Assembly (NCBI GenBank): GCA_002697475.1
Contig: NZVW01000084.1
Coordinates: 1-11,495, forward strand
Direction: 5' to 3'
DNA length: 11,495 bases
Origin: Aquimarina sp.
Lineage (GTDB): Bacteria > Bacteroidota > Bacteroidia > Flavobacteriales > Flavobacteriaceae
Positions 1 through 6,262 of the stretch are shown here, in pieces. The first letter of the stretch is position 1. Every line of letters starts with the position of its first letter. A program made the position numbers and the translations under genes. The notes beneath the pieces are model-generated. The model did no database searches. It was not told the origin of the DNA and was given only the letters and a program-made list of their open reading frames with translations.

Positions 1-172
1 TACCACCTAGTTGATCAAATGCCTCTTTGTACTTAATAGCGGATTGAGTGTAGTTTTGATCCTCATATAATTTCCAAGCCTCCTCAACATATTGGTTGTA
101 TTTTTCTCTATTTTGTCCAGAAGCGATATTTAAAGAGAGAATCATTATAAATATTAGTAAATAGCGTGTCAT
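1..172 (-). CDS. Secreted TPR-like protein, N-terminal part only
   Basis: This frame begins at an ATG at 172 and runs off the left edge after 57 codons, so only the N-terminus is visible. Residues 1-19 (MTRYLLIFIMILSLNIASG) form a plausible signal peptide with a hydrophobic core and small residues before the likely cleavage site. The mature part (about residues 22-54) reads as a helical hairpin with tetratricopeptide spacing: YVEEAWKLYEDQNYTQSAIK followed by YKEAFDQL. The W/L/Y...A..Y..A pattern is typical of a first TPR unit, which mediates protein-protein contacts. I infer export to the periplasm or outer membrane. The gene lies 87 bases downstream of the DUF922-like gene on the same strand and may be co-transcribed with it. 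The function beyond the TPR-like start cannot be judged. Confidence 0.75.
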   Translation of the reverse strand, partial: MTRYLLIFIMILSLNIASGQNREKYNQYVEEAWKLYEDQNYTQSAIKYKEAFDQLGG

Positions 173-259
173 AAGAAAGTTTTTTAATTGTAAGTAATTT
201 TAAAGGTTAGGTACTGTTCAAAAACAAAAATGTTTCATTGGTAAACTATGTTTTTAATA

Positions 260-844
260 TTAAAGCTTAATCCTTTTTGTGTTTTCATATCTAAATTGAT
301 CCAATTCTTTTAGTTCAGTAGCTATTTTTTCTTCCCAGAGCTTAACGGCTTCTTCATTTCTTCCATAATCAGTTTCTGTAACCATGTTAGCTCTAATTTC
401 TGTGAACTGAGCCATTATATCATCGCTGATTTGATTGACGATCTCAAATCCACCTAGAATTTTCCCTTTATTTTGAAGAAGTTGTTTTCTGAATTTTCTA
501 GCCTGAACTTCAGCGAGATCAAATTGTAATTGTTGAAATCCCAGTGCTTCTTCAATATTTTCTATATTCAGTGTATCTATCCAAGAACCTCTTCCATTAA
601 AAATATTATCTACGCGCTGATTCAGGTTTCTTTTCATGGCGTCAAAAGCATTGATTTTATGAGCAATAATGAATTGGCTATAGGCAGTTTCTTGTTTTGA
701 AACCGGAGGATCTAGCTTAAAATCGTTGACTGTCAATTTATGAGTAGTACTCCATCTTTTTTGTCCGGTTTCTAGTTCTTGAGCAACTATATATCCTATT
801 GAAGCTGTGTATAGGAAAAGTATAATTAGAATTTTGTGCATCAT
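260..844 (-). CDS. DUF922-like secreted protein lacking the HExxH zinc-protease motif
   Basis: A 194-residue protein with a signal peptide (about residues 1-21, ending VAQ). The layout matches DUF922, a family of predicted secreted zinc proteases common in Bacteroidota: an N-terminal RWSTTHKLTVNDF block (residues 30-42, family pattern W...r.LtwdDF), a central SW (87-88), the helix before and after the active site, and a C-terminal TETDYGRNEEAVKLWEEKI segment. The family normally has HEQxHFD..E..AR.lRk. Here residues 103-120 read FQQLQFDLAEVQARKFRK, so the HExxH zinc-binding and catalytic residues are F, Q and Q while the flanks are kept. I infer a catalytically inactive homologue, perhaps a binding protein. 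The start could be either of two adjacent ATGs. The family call rests on my memory of the motif, not on a search. Confidence 0.75.
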   Translation of the reverse strand: MMHKILIILFLYTASIGYIVAQELETGQKRWSTTHKLTVNDFKLDPPVSKQETAYSQFIIAHKINAFDAMKRNLNQRVDNIFNGRGSWIDTLNIENIEEALGFQQLQFDLAEVQARKFRKQLLQNKGKILGGFEIVNQISDDIMAQFTEIRANMVTETDYGRNEEAVKLWEEKIATELKELDQFRYENTKRIKL

Positions 845-914
845 AAAAATTTTAGTTACTATATATAAACGTCTGGAAAAATAAACTATTACACCAGGCA
901 GATCATGTATAATT

Positions 915-1668
915 TCAATGGTGGTGCTTGCCGTATTTCTTCAATGCAGTATTTACATCCAGAATTGGAACTTTAAGTGTTCCATTATGTAGCGCAATAG
1001 ATTCATCCATATCTAGGTTATGGATATCATAAGCTTTTTTGTTAAGATTAATCATAATCACATCAAATGTAAAAGCCATAGGAGTTTTCGCAATAAACCA
1101 ATGTATATTGTTTTTGTCATCCGAAATAGAAGAGCTATCCCCCCGATTTAATTATTTTGTCAATTGTTGGTTGGATGATTAAACTGTTCTCTTCCTGATG
1201 TATTCTTTCATAGTGTCTTAAGTGCATCTCACCTTTTAGGAGTAGGTGAGCTGAAGCCATATTACTGTGCCCATGTGGAATAATAGCTCTGTCTTTTTTT
1301 ATACCAAAAATCTTCTTAATAAAGATTGTTTTTTCTGGCAATCCTGTAAGTTTTGGAAAGAAAACTTTTTTTGTATGAACACCTAAATCCGGGAATTCAA
1401 ACCCCTTGATCAATTTTTGAAATGAAATAAATTCTAATAATTCTTGCAACGGAATACGATTAAATAATTCTTCAATCTTTTGTTGCCATTGTTCAGGTGT
1501 TAATTCTTTTTTATCTAAATCCAGACAATATTCGTGTAATTGTAATGCCCAATGATCCGTTATTGGTTTGATTTTAGGATTTATAGCATTATAGGCAAAT
1601 AAGGCGTCAATTAGAGCAAAACTCATCACTGAAGTAAGCATTTGTTTCATAAAGACTCTCCTATCCAT
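915..1668 (-). pseudogene. Tat-exported cupin-like protein gene, interrupted by a 1-base frameshift
   Basis: The intact reading frame starts at 1668 and stops at 1135 after 177 codons. Removing one base from the run of six Cs at 1139-1144 (six Gs on the coding strand) lets translation continue for about 73 codons to a TGA at 915-917, giving a protein of about 250 residues. The downstream frame reads naturally (SSISDDKNNIHWFIAKTPMA, then AFTFDVIMINLNKKAYDIHN), so the gene is one unit split by a one-base shift. The N-terminus DRRVFMKQ plus a hydrophobic stretch fits a twin-arginine signal. Residues near 132-154 (PHGHSNMASAHLLLKGEMHLR) resemble cupin motif 1, an HxH followed by a turn glycine, although the usual glutamate is absent. 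Function is unknown; a metal-binding beta-barrel is likely. It may be a true pseudogene, a phase-variable gene, or a sequencing error. Confidence 0.7.
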
Positions 1669-1703
1669 TGCATCAACTACCTTAGTTTGACTTTTATCGT
1701 TTC

Positions 1704-1750
1704 GTGTATGGTTTCGTAGCTGTCCCGCAGGGTAGCTATGAACTATACAC
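1704..1750. repeat. Long imperfect palindrome at the sirtuin 3' end (attC-like hairpin)
   Basis: The left arm GTGTATGGTTTCGTAGCTG and the right arm TAGCTATGAACTATACAC pair over most of their length. GTGTAT/ATACAC, GTT/AAC, TAGCT/AGCTA and CCC/GGG match, with a GCA loop at 1727-1729 and a few unpaired bases on one arm. The sirtuin stop codon (1743-1745) lies inside the right arm. The unpaired bases and two-part stem resemble the folded strand of an integron attC site. A role as transcription terminator is less likely because no T-run follows on the coding strand. Confidence 0.7.
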
Positions 1751-2576
1751 CTTGTTCTATGCTTTTTTCTATTTGTTCTTTTATTATCGGAAGTATATCA
1801 CTACTTCTTTCTCTAACTATTATGGCTCTTTTCTTATCTTTTAGTAGTTCGGTAAAATGATTGTCCTCAATATTCATATCAACCACATATCCACCATATT
1901 TTAAAGTTGTACGAGCTATTTCTATAGGTAAATTTGTTGCTCCCGATGTACCAACTATAAATAGTACTCCACTATTTTTAGCTACTTTCAAAGAGCTAAA
2001 TTTCTTATTAGTTTTTTCATCATAATATTCGTCAAACCACAAAATATTTGGTCTTAACCAATTCCCACACTCAGGACATTTTAGAGAATCAATTTCATCT
2101 TTTCTAAGCTCTTCTTCAATATCTTTTCCAGTTAGATTGTTTGGAATAGGTAAGATTTCTTTGCAATCTACTGAGCATTTTACCTCTCTATAATTCCCGT
2201 GAACTTCATAAATGTTTTTGTTTCCAGCTCTTCTATGAAGATTGTCAATATTTTGCGTTATCAAATGGAATCTATCGCCTAATATTTTTTCAAGGTTAGC
2301 AAGTATTTTGTGACTTTCATTCGGTTTAGCATTTTCAATCATTTTTTTTCTAAACAAAATGTATTGCCAAACTTCTTCTTGGTTTTCTTTAAAGTATTTA
2401 TATGTTCCAAATTCTTCGGGTTTATGATACCTAGTTCCTTTAACCCAGATTCCGTCCGACCCACGATACGTTGGAACTCCACTGTCAGCAGAAATTCCAG
2501 CTCCAGTTAGGAAAGTGAATTTATTTCGTTTATCTTTCGATAAGACTTCTTCAATTATGTCGTTTAGTTGATTCAT
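1743..2576 (-). CDS. SIR2-family NAD-dependent protein deacylase (sirtuin)
   Basis: A 277-residue single-domain sirtuin, which removes acyl groups from lysine using NAD+ and releases nicotinamide and O-acyl-ADP-ribose in the cytoplasm. Visible motifs are the NAD-binding GAGISADSGVPTYRG (residues 25-39), TQNIDNLH (107-114), the catalytic histidine in VHG (His126), four zinc cysteines (C134, C138, C167, C170), the substrate-side LRPNILWFDE (174-183), and a second nucleotide-binding GTSGATNLPIE segment. All catalytic elements are present, so it should be active. In the VWQYILFRKK segment, the arginine of the SIRT5-type Tyr/Arg acyl-carboxylate pair is present (R76) but the tyrosine position is Ile73, so a desuccinylase call is not supported. 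The cassette-like boundaries suggest horizontal acquisition. No partner domain or defence neighbour is seen. Confidence 0.92.
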   Translation of the reverse strand: MNQLNDIIEEVLSKDKRNKFTFLTGAGISADSGVPTYRGSDGIWVKGTRYHKPEEFGTYKYFKENQEEVWQYILFRKKMIENAKPNESHKILANLEKILGDRFHLITQNIDNLHRRAGNKNIYEVHGNYREVKCSVDCKEILPIPNNLTGKDIEEELRKDEIDSLKCPECGNWLRPNILWFDEYYDEKTNKKFSSLKVAKNSGVLFIVGTSGATNLPIEIARTTLKYGGYVVDMNIEDNHFTELLKDKKRAIIVRERSSDILPIIKEQIEKSIEQGV

Positions 2577-2608
2577 TCAAATTGCATAGAACTTATGTAT
2601 AAATATAA

Positions 2609-2968
2609 CTAAACAGATCCTATTGATTCTCCAAAGGTTAGCAAATTATGGTCCGGGTCTAACAAAGCAAATTCTTTTTGCCCCCAGGGCTTACTTTCCA
2701 AAGGAGCATTAGGATGGATTTTTATTCCATTTTTGCTAATACTTTCATATAGTTCTTCAATATTGTTGGTACGAATATAAACCTGACCGTAATTTTTTCT
2801 AGGATTAAGATTTTTAAAAAGAAAAAAGTGAATTTCTACAGCGTCCTTTTTGATTAGTAAATAATCCCCGTGATCTGCTATTTCGGTAAAATTAAGACCA
2901 TTGAGATAAAACTCCTTGGTGCGTTTAATATCTCTCATAGGTAACTTAGGGTTGACTGCGGTAAGCAT
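2609..2968 (-). CDS. VOC-superfamily protein, bleomycin-resistance-protein-like
   Basis: A 119-residue cytoplasmic protein of vicinal-oxygen-chelate fold, the usual size for one two-module chain that dimerises. The start NPKLPMRDIKRTKEFYLNGL matches the family pattern (P..P.rD...t..FY...lgF). The middle has DYLLIKKDAVEIHFF, and the end PWGQKEFALLDPDHNLLTFG matches the PWG..EFa..DPdGNLl.FG signature of bleomycin-resistance proteins, which sequester the drug rather than catalyse a reaction. Sequence alone cannot say whether it protects against a glycopeptide, binds another ligand or is a lyase. It lies 32 bases upstream of the sirtuin gene start on the same strand, but if the sirtuin is an inserted cassette this adjacency is recent. 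The terminator at 3048-3076 lies upstream of it, so it has its own promoter, which I could not recognise. Confidence 0.85.
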   Translation of the reverse strand: MLTAVNPKLPMRDIKRTKEFYLNGLNFTEIADHGDYLLIKKDAVEIHFFLFKNLNPRKNYGQVYIRTNNIEELYESISKNGIKIHPNAPLESKPWGQKEFALLDPDHNLLTFGESIGSV

Positions 2969-3047
2969 TTGTAAGATTTAAAGATTACTATTCTTTAAAA
3001 ATAATGAATAACTACTTCACATTTAAAGAATTGTTCAATTTAGGGCA

Positions 3048-3076
3048 TAAAAAACGGCATCTATAAAAGATGCCGG
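3048..3076 (-). terminator. Rho-independent terminator of the coiled-coil gene
   Basis: On the minus strand an 8-bp perfect stem (CGGCATCT / AGATGCCG, loop of five bases) is followed directly by six Ts. It lies 46 bases past the stop of the coiled-coil protein gene. Confidence 0.85.
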
Positions 3077-3083
3077 TCATTAA

Positions 3084-3115
3084 AAATTTTATTTCGGGGC
3101 TACAAAATAAAATTT
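3084..3115. repeat. AT-rich inverted repeat just past the coiled-coil gene stop
   Basis: The 11-bp arms AAATTTTATTT and AAATAAAATTT are perfectly complementary around a ten-base GC-rich loop. It sits between the stop codon at 3122 and the GC-rich terminator at 3048-3076, and may act as a first hairpin that protects or ends the transcript. Confidence 0.6.
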
Positions 3116-3121
3116 AATTGT

Positions 3122-3934
3122 TTAGTCGTTATCAGAGTAGCTTGCAAATTGTTGCATCGCTGTCTTCGTTAATTCTTTAGCTCTGTTCACATAGAAATTC
3201 TTAGTATCATCCAATGATTCATTTTGAAGTTCACTCTCGCTTCTTAAATAATCATCTGCATAGTTGAAGGAAGCTTCTTCATTAAGGACAACACTAAGTT
3301 CCTGAATTGCATTTTCAAGATTTTTTAAGGCCTGCTCAGCTTTACTTTTTATAGCTGCTTGCTTTTGTAATTCTTGAGCTCTTTTAGCCTCTAATTCTTT
3401 TTGAGCTTTTTCCTGAGCAGCAATTTGTTGTTCTATTTGTTGTTGCTGTAGCTCTAATTGTCTTTTCTTTTCTTCTAATTCTTGCTGTTTAGCAGATACT
3501 TCTTCAACCGCTTCAGCTATCTCGCTACCTTCAGCACTGGCAACATCACTAATGATTCCCTTTTTAGCATCAGCTTGACATACTGTAAGTTGCTTCAATA
3601 ATTCTGAACCCAGATCTTTAGCTCTTTTCGCATAATATCTACTTCTTTCATAGGTATCCTGCTCTAAAGAACTTTCCATGTCAGTTTTTGCTTGGAAAGC
3701 TGTTTCATTTGCTTTTTTACATCCACAATCGGCAGCCAATGTTTCCACTTTGGCAAAAGCATCAACCGCTTTATCTGCATATTCCTGAGTATGGAATACG
3801 TTATTAGCTCCATATGCTTTTTTACTATGAGAATACGCGTAACTTGCAGCAGTTAAGGCATCTTCATATAGGTTTTGGGCATTGATTGGGGATAATAAGA
3901 AAGATAAAATTACAAGTAGTCCGATCTTCTTCAT
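3122..3934 (-). CDS. Secreted alpha-helical / coiled-coil protein of unknown function
   Basis: A 270-residue protein with a clear signal peptide (MKKIGLLVILSFLLSPINAQ), so it acts outside the cytoplasm. The N-terminal half is helical with two cysteines in DCGC (about residues 69-72) and one more near residue 118. Residues about 145-210 form a long Q/E/K/A-rich coiled coil (QQELEEKKRQLELQQQQIEQ and on). A segment of the N-terminal half (ESSLEQDTYERSRYYAKRAK, then DLGSELLKQ) is echoed near the C-terminus (DDTKNFYVNRAKELTKTAMQ), suggesting repeated helical hairpins on both sides of the coiled coil. I do not recognise a named family. It has its own terminator downstream and a 261-base divergent intergenic region upstream, so it is probably monocistronic. 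Envelope structural or scaffold roles are possible but not shown. Confidence 0.8.
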   Translation of the reverse strand: MKKIGLLVILSFLLSPINAQNLYEDALTAASYAYSHSKKAYGANNVFHTQEYADKAVDAFAKVETLAADCGCKKANETAFQAKTDMESSLEQDTYERSRYYAKRAKDLGSELLKQLTVCQADAKKGIISDVASAEGSEIAEAVEEVSAKQQELEEKKRQLELQQQQIEQQIAAQEKAQKELEAKRAQELQKQAAIKSKAEQALKNLENAIQELSVVLNEEASFNYADDYLRSESELQNESLDDTKNFYVNRAKELTKTAMQQFASYSDND

Positions 3935-3991
3935 ATTGCTGGGGCTTTATTTATGACACAATAATACAATATTTGTTATATAAAATCCAAA

Positions 3992-4051
3992 AAAAAACGT
4001 CATTAATCGATGAAAAGCGTTTTTTATCTTAATTTTTATGGTTTTACCATA
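3992..4051. promoter_or_regulatory. Two dyad elements in the divergent intergenic region
   Basis: Between the coiled-coil gene (minus) and the DinB-like gene (plus) lie AAAAAACG...CGTTTTTT (3992-3999 and 4018-4025, with an inner TCAT/ATGA pair) and a compact TATGGT-TTT-ACCATA hairpin (4037-4051). Their position between divergent starts suits operator or promoter-linked sites. No clear Bacteroidota -7 TAnnTTTG box was found, so the regulatory role is a guess. Confidence 0.3.
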
Positions 4052-4195
4052 GTAAAAAGTGAAAAATATCTTACCGATAAAATAACTATTCTTTAACGTA
4101 TATTACTTAGGAATATTTTAAAGTTTTTTATATCAAATTTGTATAACTTAAAATTAGATTGTAAGTTCAGGATTCCTTGCCCGTCTATCTAAACT

Positions 4196-4705
4196 ATGAA
4201 ACAACTAATTATATCTTCAATTAATCAAAACTTGAATAAAGCAATTTTGCTCATAGATAGTTTAGATTCAGATTTATATACCGACAATACTGTAGGTCCC
4301 TATTACTCAAGTATAGGTTCACATATTAGACACGCATTGGACTTTTTTGACTGTATTGTTAAGGGTATTGATGATAACAATATCGATTTGACTAATAGGA
4401 GCAGGGATCAAATAATCGCAGAGAATAAGGAAGAGGCTAAGAAGTTTATATATAGGTTACAAAATATATTATTAACGTATTTAAATGTACCCACAGATTA
4501 TTTGATACATGTGACGGATAATATGGGTCAGGGAAACGTTACTGTTCATTATACACTGGAGAGTGTACTGGCTCACGCTAACAGTCATCTAATACATCAC
4601 TATGCAACTATTGGCTATATCCTTGATTATCTTAATATAAGAACTGAGATTCCTGGATTTGGTTATAACCCAACTACTCCAGATGCTAAAAGAAAAGGAA
4701 TTTAG
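4196..4705 (+). CDS. DinB-like four-helix-bundle protein
   Basis: A 169-residue cytoplasmic protein and the only plus-strand gene in the window. It fits the DinB/YfiT-like superfamily: a helix ending in GSHIRHALDFFDC (His43, His46) and a later helix HANSHLIHHYATIGYI (His131, His134, His135). This supplies the histidine set that binds a divalent metal in this fold. The C-terminal PGFGYNPTTPDAKRKG tail resembles a subgroup of DinB-like proteins annotated only as conserved hypothetical. Family members include thiol-dependent transferases and damage-inducible proteins of unknown activity, so no substrate can be named. It is transcribed away from the coiled-coil gene and ends 14 bases from the convergent SRPBCC gene, without a visible hairpin terminator between them. 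Confidence 0.75.
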   Translation: MKQLIISSINQNLNKAILLIDSLDSDLYTDNTVGPYYSSIGSHIRHALDFFDCIVKGIDDNNIDLTNRSRDQIIAENKEEAKKFIYRLQNILLTYLNVPTDYLIHVTDNMGQGNVTVHYTLESVLAHANSHLIHHYATIGYILDYLNIRTEIPGFGYNPTTPDAKRKGI

Positions 4706-4719
4706 TAGGGATTTGTTTT

Positions 4720-5157
4720 TTAATGTCGTTTAATAAAATCTTTGAGTCTTTCTTTAATAAAATATGTCCAGCCTTGATGACAGTTTTTTACAGTAAATTC
4801 AGGAATCGAGGAGTCAAAATCGGCGAGTATTTTATGAGATACTTCTAGCTCAGTATTAGTAGGGGTTTCGAAGATTTCAAAAGTAACTTCTGCAATACCC
4901 ATATAACCCTTATATCGCCAGTTATAAACAATTTTTTTTAGAGGCCGTACTTCTTTAATTTTCCATAAATGAGGAAAGATACGATCTTCATTTTCAACAA
5001 TAAATTCAGTAGTAAATCCTTCTTCCGGTTTAAAGGAAGGTATGTTTGTAAAAAACCATTTTTTCATCTGATCTAATTCGGTAATTGCTTTCCAAATGGT
5101 TAAAGCTGAAGCGTTAAAAGATTCAGATACTACAACCGGACGATCAGAAGTTTTCAT
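4720..5157 (-). CDS. SRPBCC-domain protein, AHSA1 (Aha1 C-terminal) family
   Basis: A 145-residue soluble protein of the START/SRPBCC helix-grip fold, AHSA1-like group. Visible markers are the opening strand VVVSESFNASALTIWKAITE, the W-rich turn MKKWFF followed by the acidic GFTTEF stretch, the strand KIVYNWRYKGYMGIAEVTFE, and the closing helix with NCHQGWTYFIKERLKDFI (family pattern ...GW..fl..Lk..l). The length is normal for one domain. These proteins have a hydrophobic ligand pocket. Bacterial members are rarely characterised, and homology to the eukaryotic Hsp90 co-chaperone does not prove that role. It is the last gene of the minus-strand unit, 15 bases after the DUF6095 gene. Confidence 0.85.
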   Translation of the reverse strand: MKTSDRPVVVSESFNASALTIWKAITELDQMKKWFFTNIPSFKPEEGFTTEFIVENEDRIFPHLWKIKEVRPLKKIVYNWRYKGYMGIAEVTFEIFETPTNTELEVSHKILADFDSSIPEFTVKNCHQGWTYFIKERLKDFIKRH

Positions 5158-5172
5158 AGACCAAAAAACATT

Positions 5173-5409
5173 TTAATTTGGTTTATCGAACATTGATTTC
5201 AATATGGTATTAAGTCCTACAAAGGCCATCACTATTGCAAAAGTAGCTCCGGCTATACCAAGAATCAGCACTGGTATGTATAAGGCATGTTCTCTGTTTT
5301 GAAATGCTGAATGCAAAATTACAGGGCTTATAAACATAAATAGTATCGCAATAGCAATTCTCTTGACTCCTTTTGCCAGTAATATTTTGTTAGTTCTCTT
5401 TGTTTCCAT
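5173..5409 (-). CDS. DUF6095 small membrane protein
   Basis: A small inner-membrane protein with two predicted transmembrane helices (around IAIAILFMFISPVILHSAF and LYIPVLILGIAGATFAIVMA) and a short charged C-terminus (MFDKPN). The METKRTNKILLAKGVKR start and the SPVILHSAFQNREH link match the Flavobacteriaceae family DUF6095, whose function is unknown. I chose the ATG at 5409 (METKRTN), giving 78 residues. An upstream in-frame ATG at 5424 would add MPLKP and lengthen the overlap with murQ. With the chosen start the gene overlaps the murQ 3' end by 20 bases, suggesting translational coupling. Confidence 0.8.
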   Translation of the reverse strand: METKRTNKILLAKGVKRIAIAILFMFISPVILHSAFQNREHALYIPVLILGIAGATFAIVMAFVGLNTILKSMFDKPN

Positions 5410-6211
5410 AGGCTTCAATGGCATTTCTTACACTTTTGTGTTTTGATAAAAGTTTTTCAGCTTTTGCATAGTCGACATTAATTTCATTCATAATCATCTT
5501 AATCCCTCTTTCTACCAATTTGTTATTGCTTAATTGCATGTCCACCATACGATTACCTTTTACTCTTCCTAATTTGATCATTACAGAGGTGGAAATCATA
5601 TTAAGTACGAGTTTTTGGGCTGTTCCTGCTTTCATTCGGGAACTACCAGTTACAAACTCAGGCCCTACAATCACTTCAATCGGATATTTTGCTGTTTTGG
5701 CTAATGGACTTCCTTCATTACAAGTGATACAACCTGTAATAATCCCCTTATTATTACATTCTTGTAATGCAGAAATTACATAAGGAGTTGTACCTGAAGC
5801 AGCAATACCAATAACAACATCTTTTTCTGATACCTGAAATCCTTCTAAATCTTTCCATCCTTGGGCTACATTATCCTCTGCAAACTCAACAGCATTTCTA
5901 ATAGCAGTATCACCTCCTGCAATTAGTCCTACAACTAAGTCTGGTGACACTCCGAATGTAGGAGGACATTCGCTGGCATCAACAATACCAAGGCGTCCGC
6001 TTGTTCCTGCTCCTAAATAAAATAAGCGTCCACCATCTTTTAATTTATTGACTATCTGATCGACCAGAGGTTCTATTTGTGGTATAGAGCGTTCAACCGC
6101 AGTAGGAACAGTCTTGTCTTCTTCATTGATTCCCTTCAATAATTCTGAAGTTGTCATTTTTTCCAGATGATCATGTCTGGAAGGCAACTCTGTGGTTTTG
6201 ATAAAATCCAT
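5390..6211 (-). CDS. murQ: N-acetylmuramic acid 6-phosphate etherase
   Basis: MurQ cleaves the D-lactyl ether of N-acetylmuramic acid 6-phosphate to give N-acetylglucosamine 6-phosphate and D-lactate in cytoplasmic peptidoglycan recycling. The 273-residue length fits the shorter form of the family. The SIS sugar-phosphate domain shows GRLFYLGAGTSGRLGIVDAS (61-80). Glu81 in SECPPTFG and Glu112 in AVEFAED keep the 31-residue spacing of the catalytic glutamates reported for E. coli MurQ (83 and 114). The family signature GPEFVTGSSRMKAGTAQKLV is intact, and a C-terminal helical tail follows. It sits 51 bases after the DUF4249 gene and overlaps DUF6095, so it is probably in one transcript with the TonB receptor pair. 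No dedicated MurNAc kinase or phosphotransferase gene is in the window. Confidence 0.96.
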   Translation of the reverse strand: MDFIKTTELPSRHDHLEKMTTSELLKGINEEDKTVPTAVERSIPQIEPLVDQIVNKLKDGGRLFYLGAGTSGRLGIVDASECPPTFGVSPDLVVGLIAGGDTAIRNAVEFAEDNVAQGWKDLEGFQVSEKDVVIGIAASGTTPYVISALQECNNKGIITGCITCNEGSPLAKTAKYPIEVIVGPEFVTGSSRMKAGTAQKLVLNMISTSVMIKLGRVKGNRMVDMQLSNNKLVERGIKMIMNEINVDYAKAEKLLSKHKSVRNAIEAYGNKEN

Positions 6212-6262
6212 AGTACAAAAATACAGAAATCTCTATTGTCAATAACTAATGTGGTGCAATTA

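Larger units (their letters stand above)
1698..2591 (-). mobile_element. Candidate integron-type gene cassette carrying the sirtuin
   Basis: On the coding strand this 894-base unit begins TTCTATGC just after a G (box GTTCTATGC, plus-strand 2584-2592) and carries the exactly complementary GCATAGAAC (plus-strand 1754-1762) at the end of the gene. A long stem follows, and the unit would end in ...GAAACG at 1698. If circularised, the end G joins TTCTATGC and restores the second box, giving a folded site of about 73 nt: box, unpaired spacer, second stem, loop, then the mirror. That is the architecture of attC. The single ORF starts 15 bases inside and fills the unit, as in typical cassettes. The boxes fit the GTTRRRY consensus only in the invariant GTT. 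No integrase or neighbouring cassette is visible, so this is an inference from structure. Confidence 0.5.

Noticed and set aside
173..259. Possible terminator or promoter between the DUF922-like gene and the TPR-like gene.
   Set aside because: It has AT-rich runs but no stable hairpin followed by Ts and no convincing promoter pair.
1704..1750. The long palindrome read as a simple Rho-independent terminator for the sirtuin.
   Set aside because: No T-run follows on the minus strand, the stop codon is inside the stem, and the matching boxes at both unit ends are better explained by an attC-like site.
2577..2608. A second cassette site between the VOC gene and the sirtuin.
   Set aside because: Only the single start box is present here. 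There is no palindrome at the VOC gene 3' end, so the VOC gene is not supported as a cassette.
6216..6223. TATTTTTG on the minus strand, with TTGACA upstream, just before murQ: a match to the Bacteroidota -7 box TAnnTTTG.
   Set aside because: It lies only four bases before the murQ ATG, and the spacing to the upstream TTG is shorter than usual, so it would give a leaderless or truncated transcript. AT-rich sequence gives such matches by chance.
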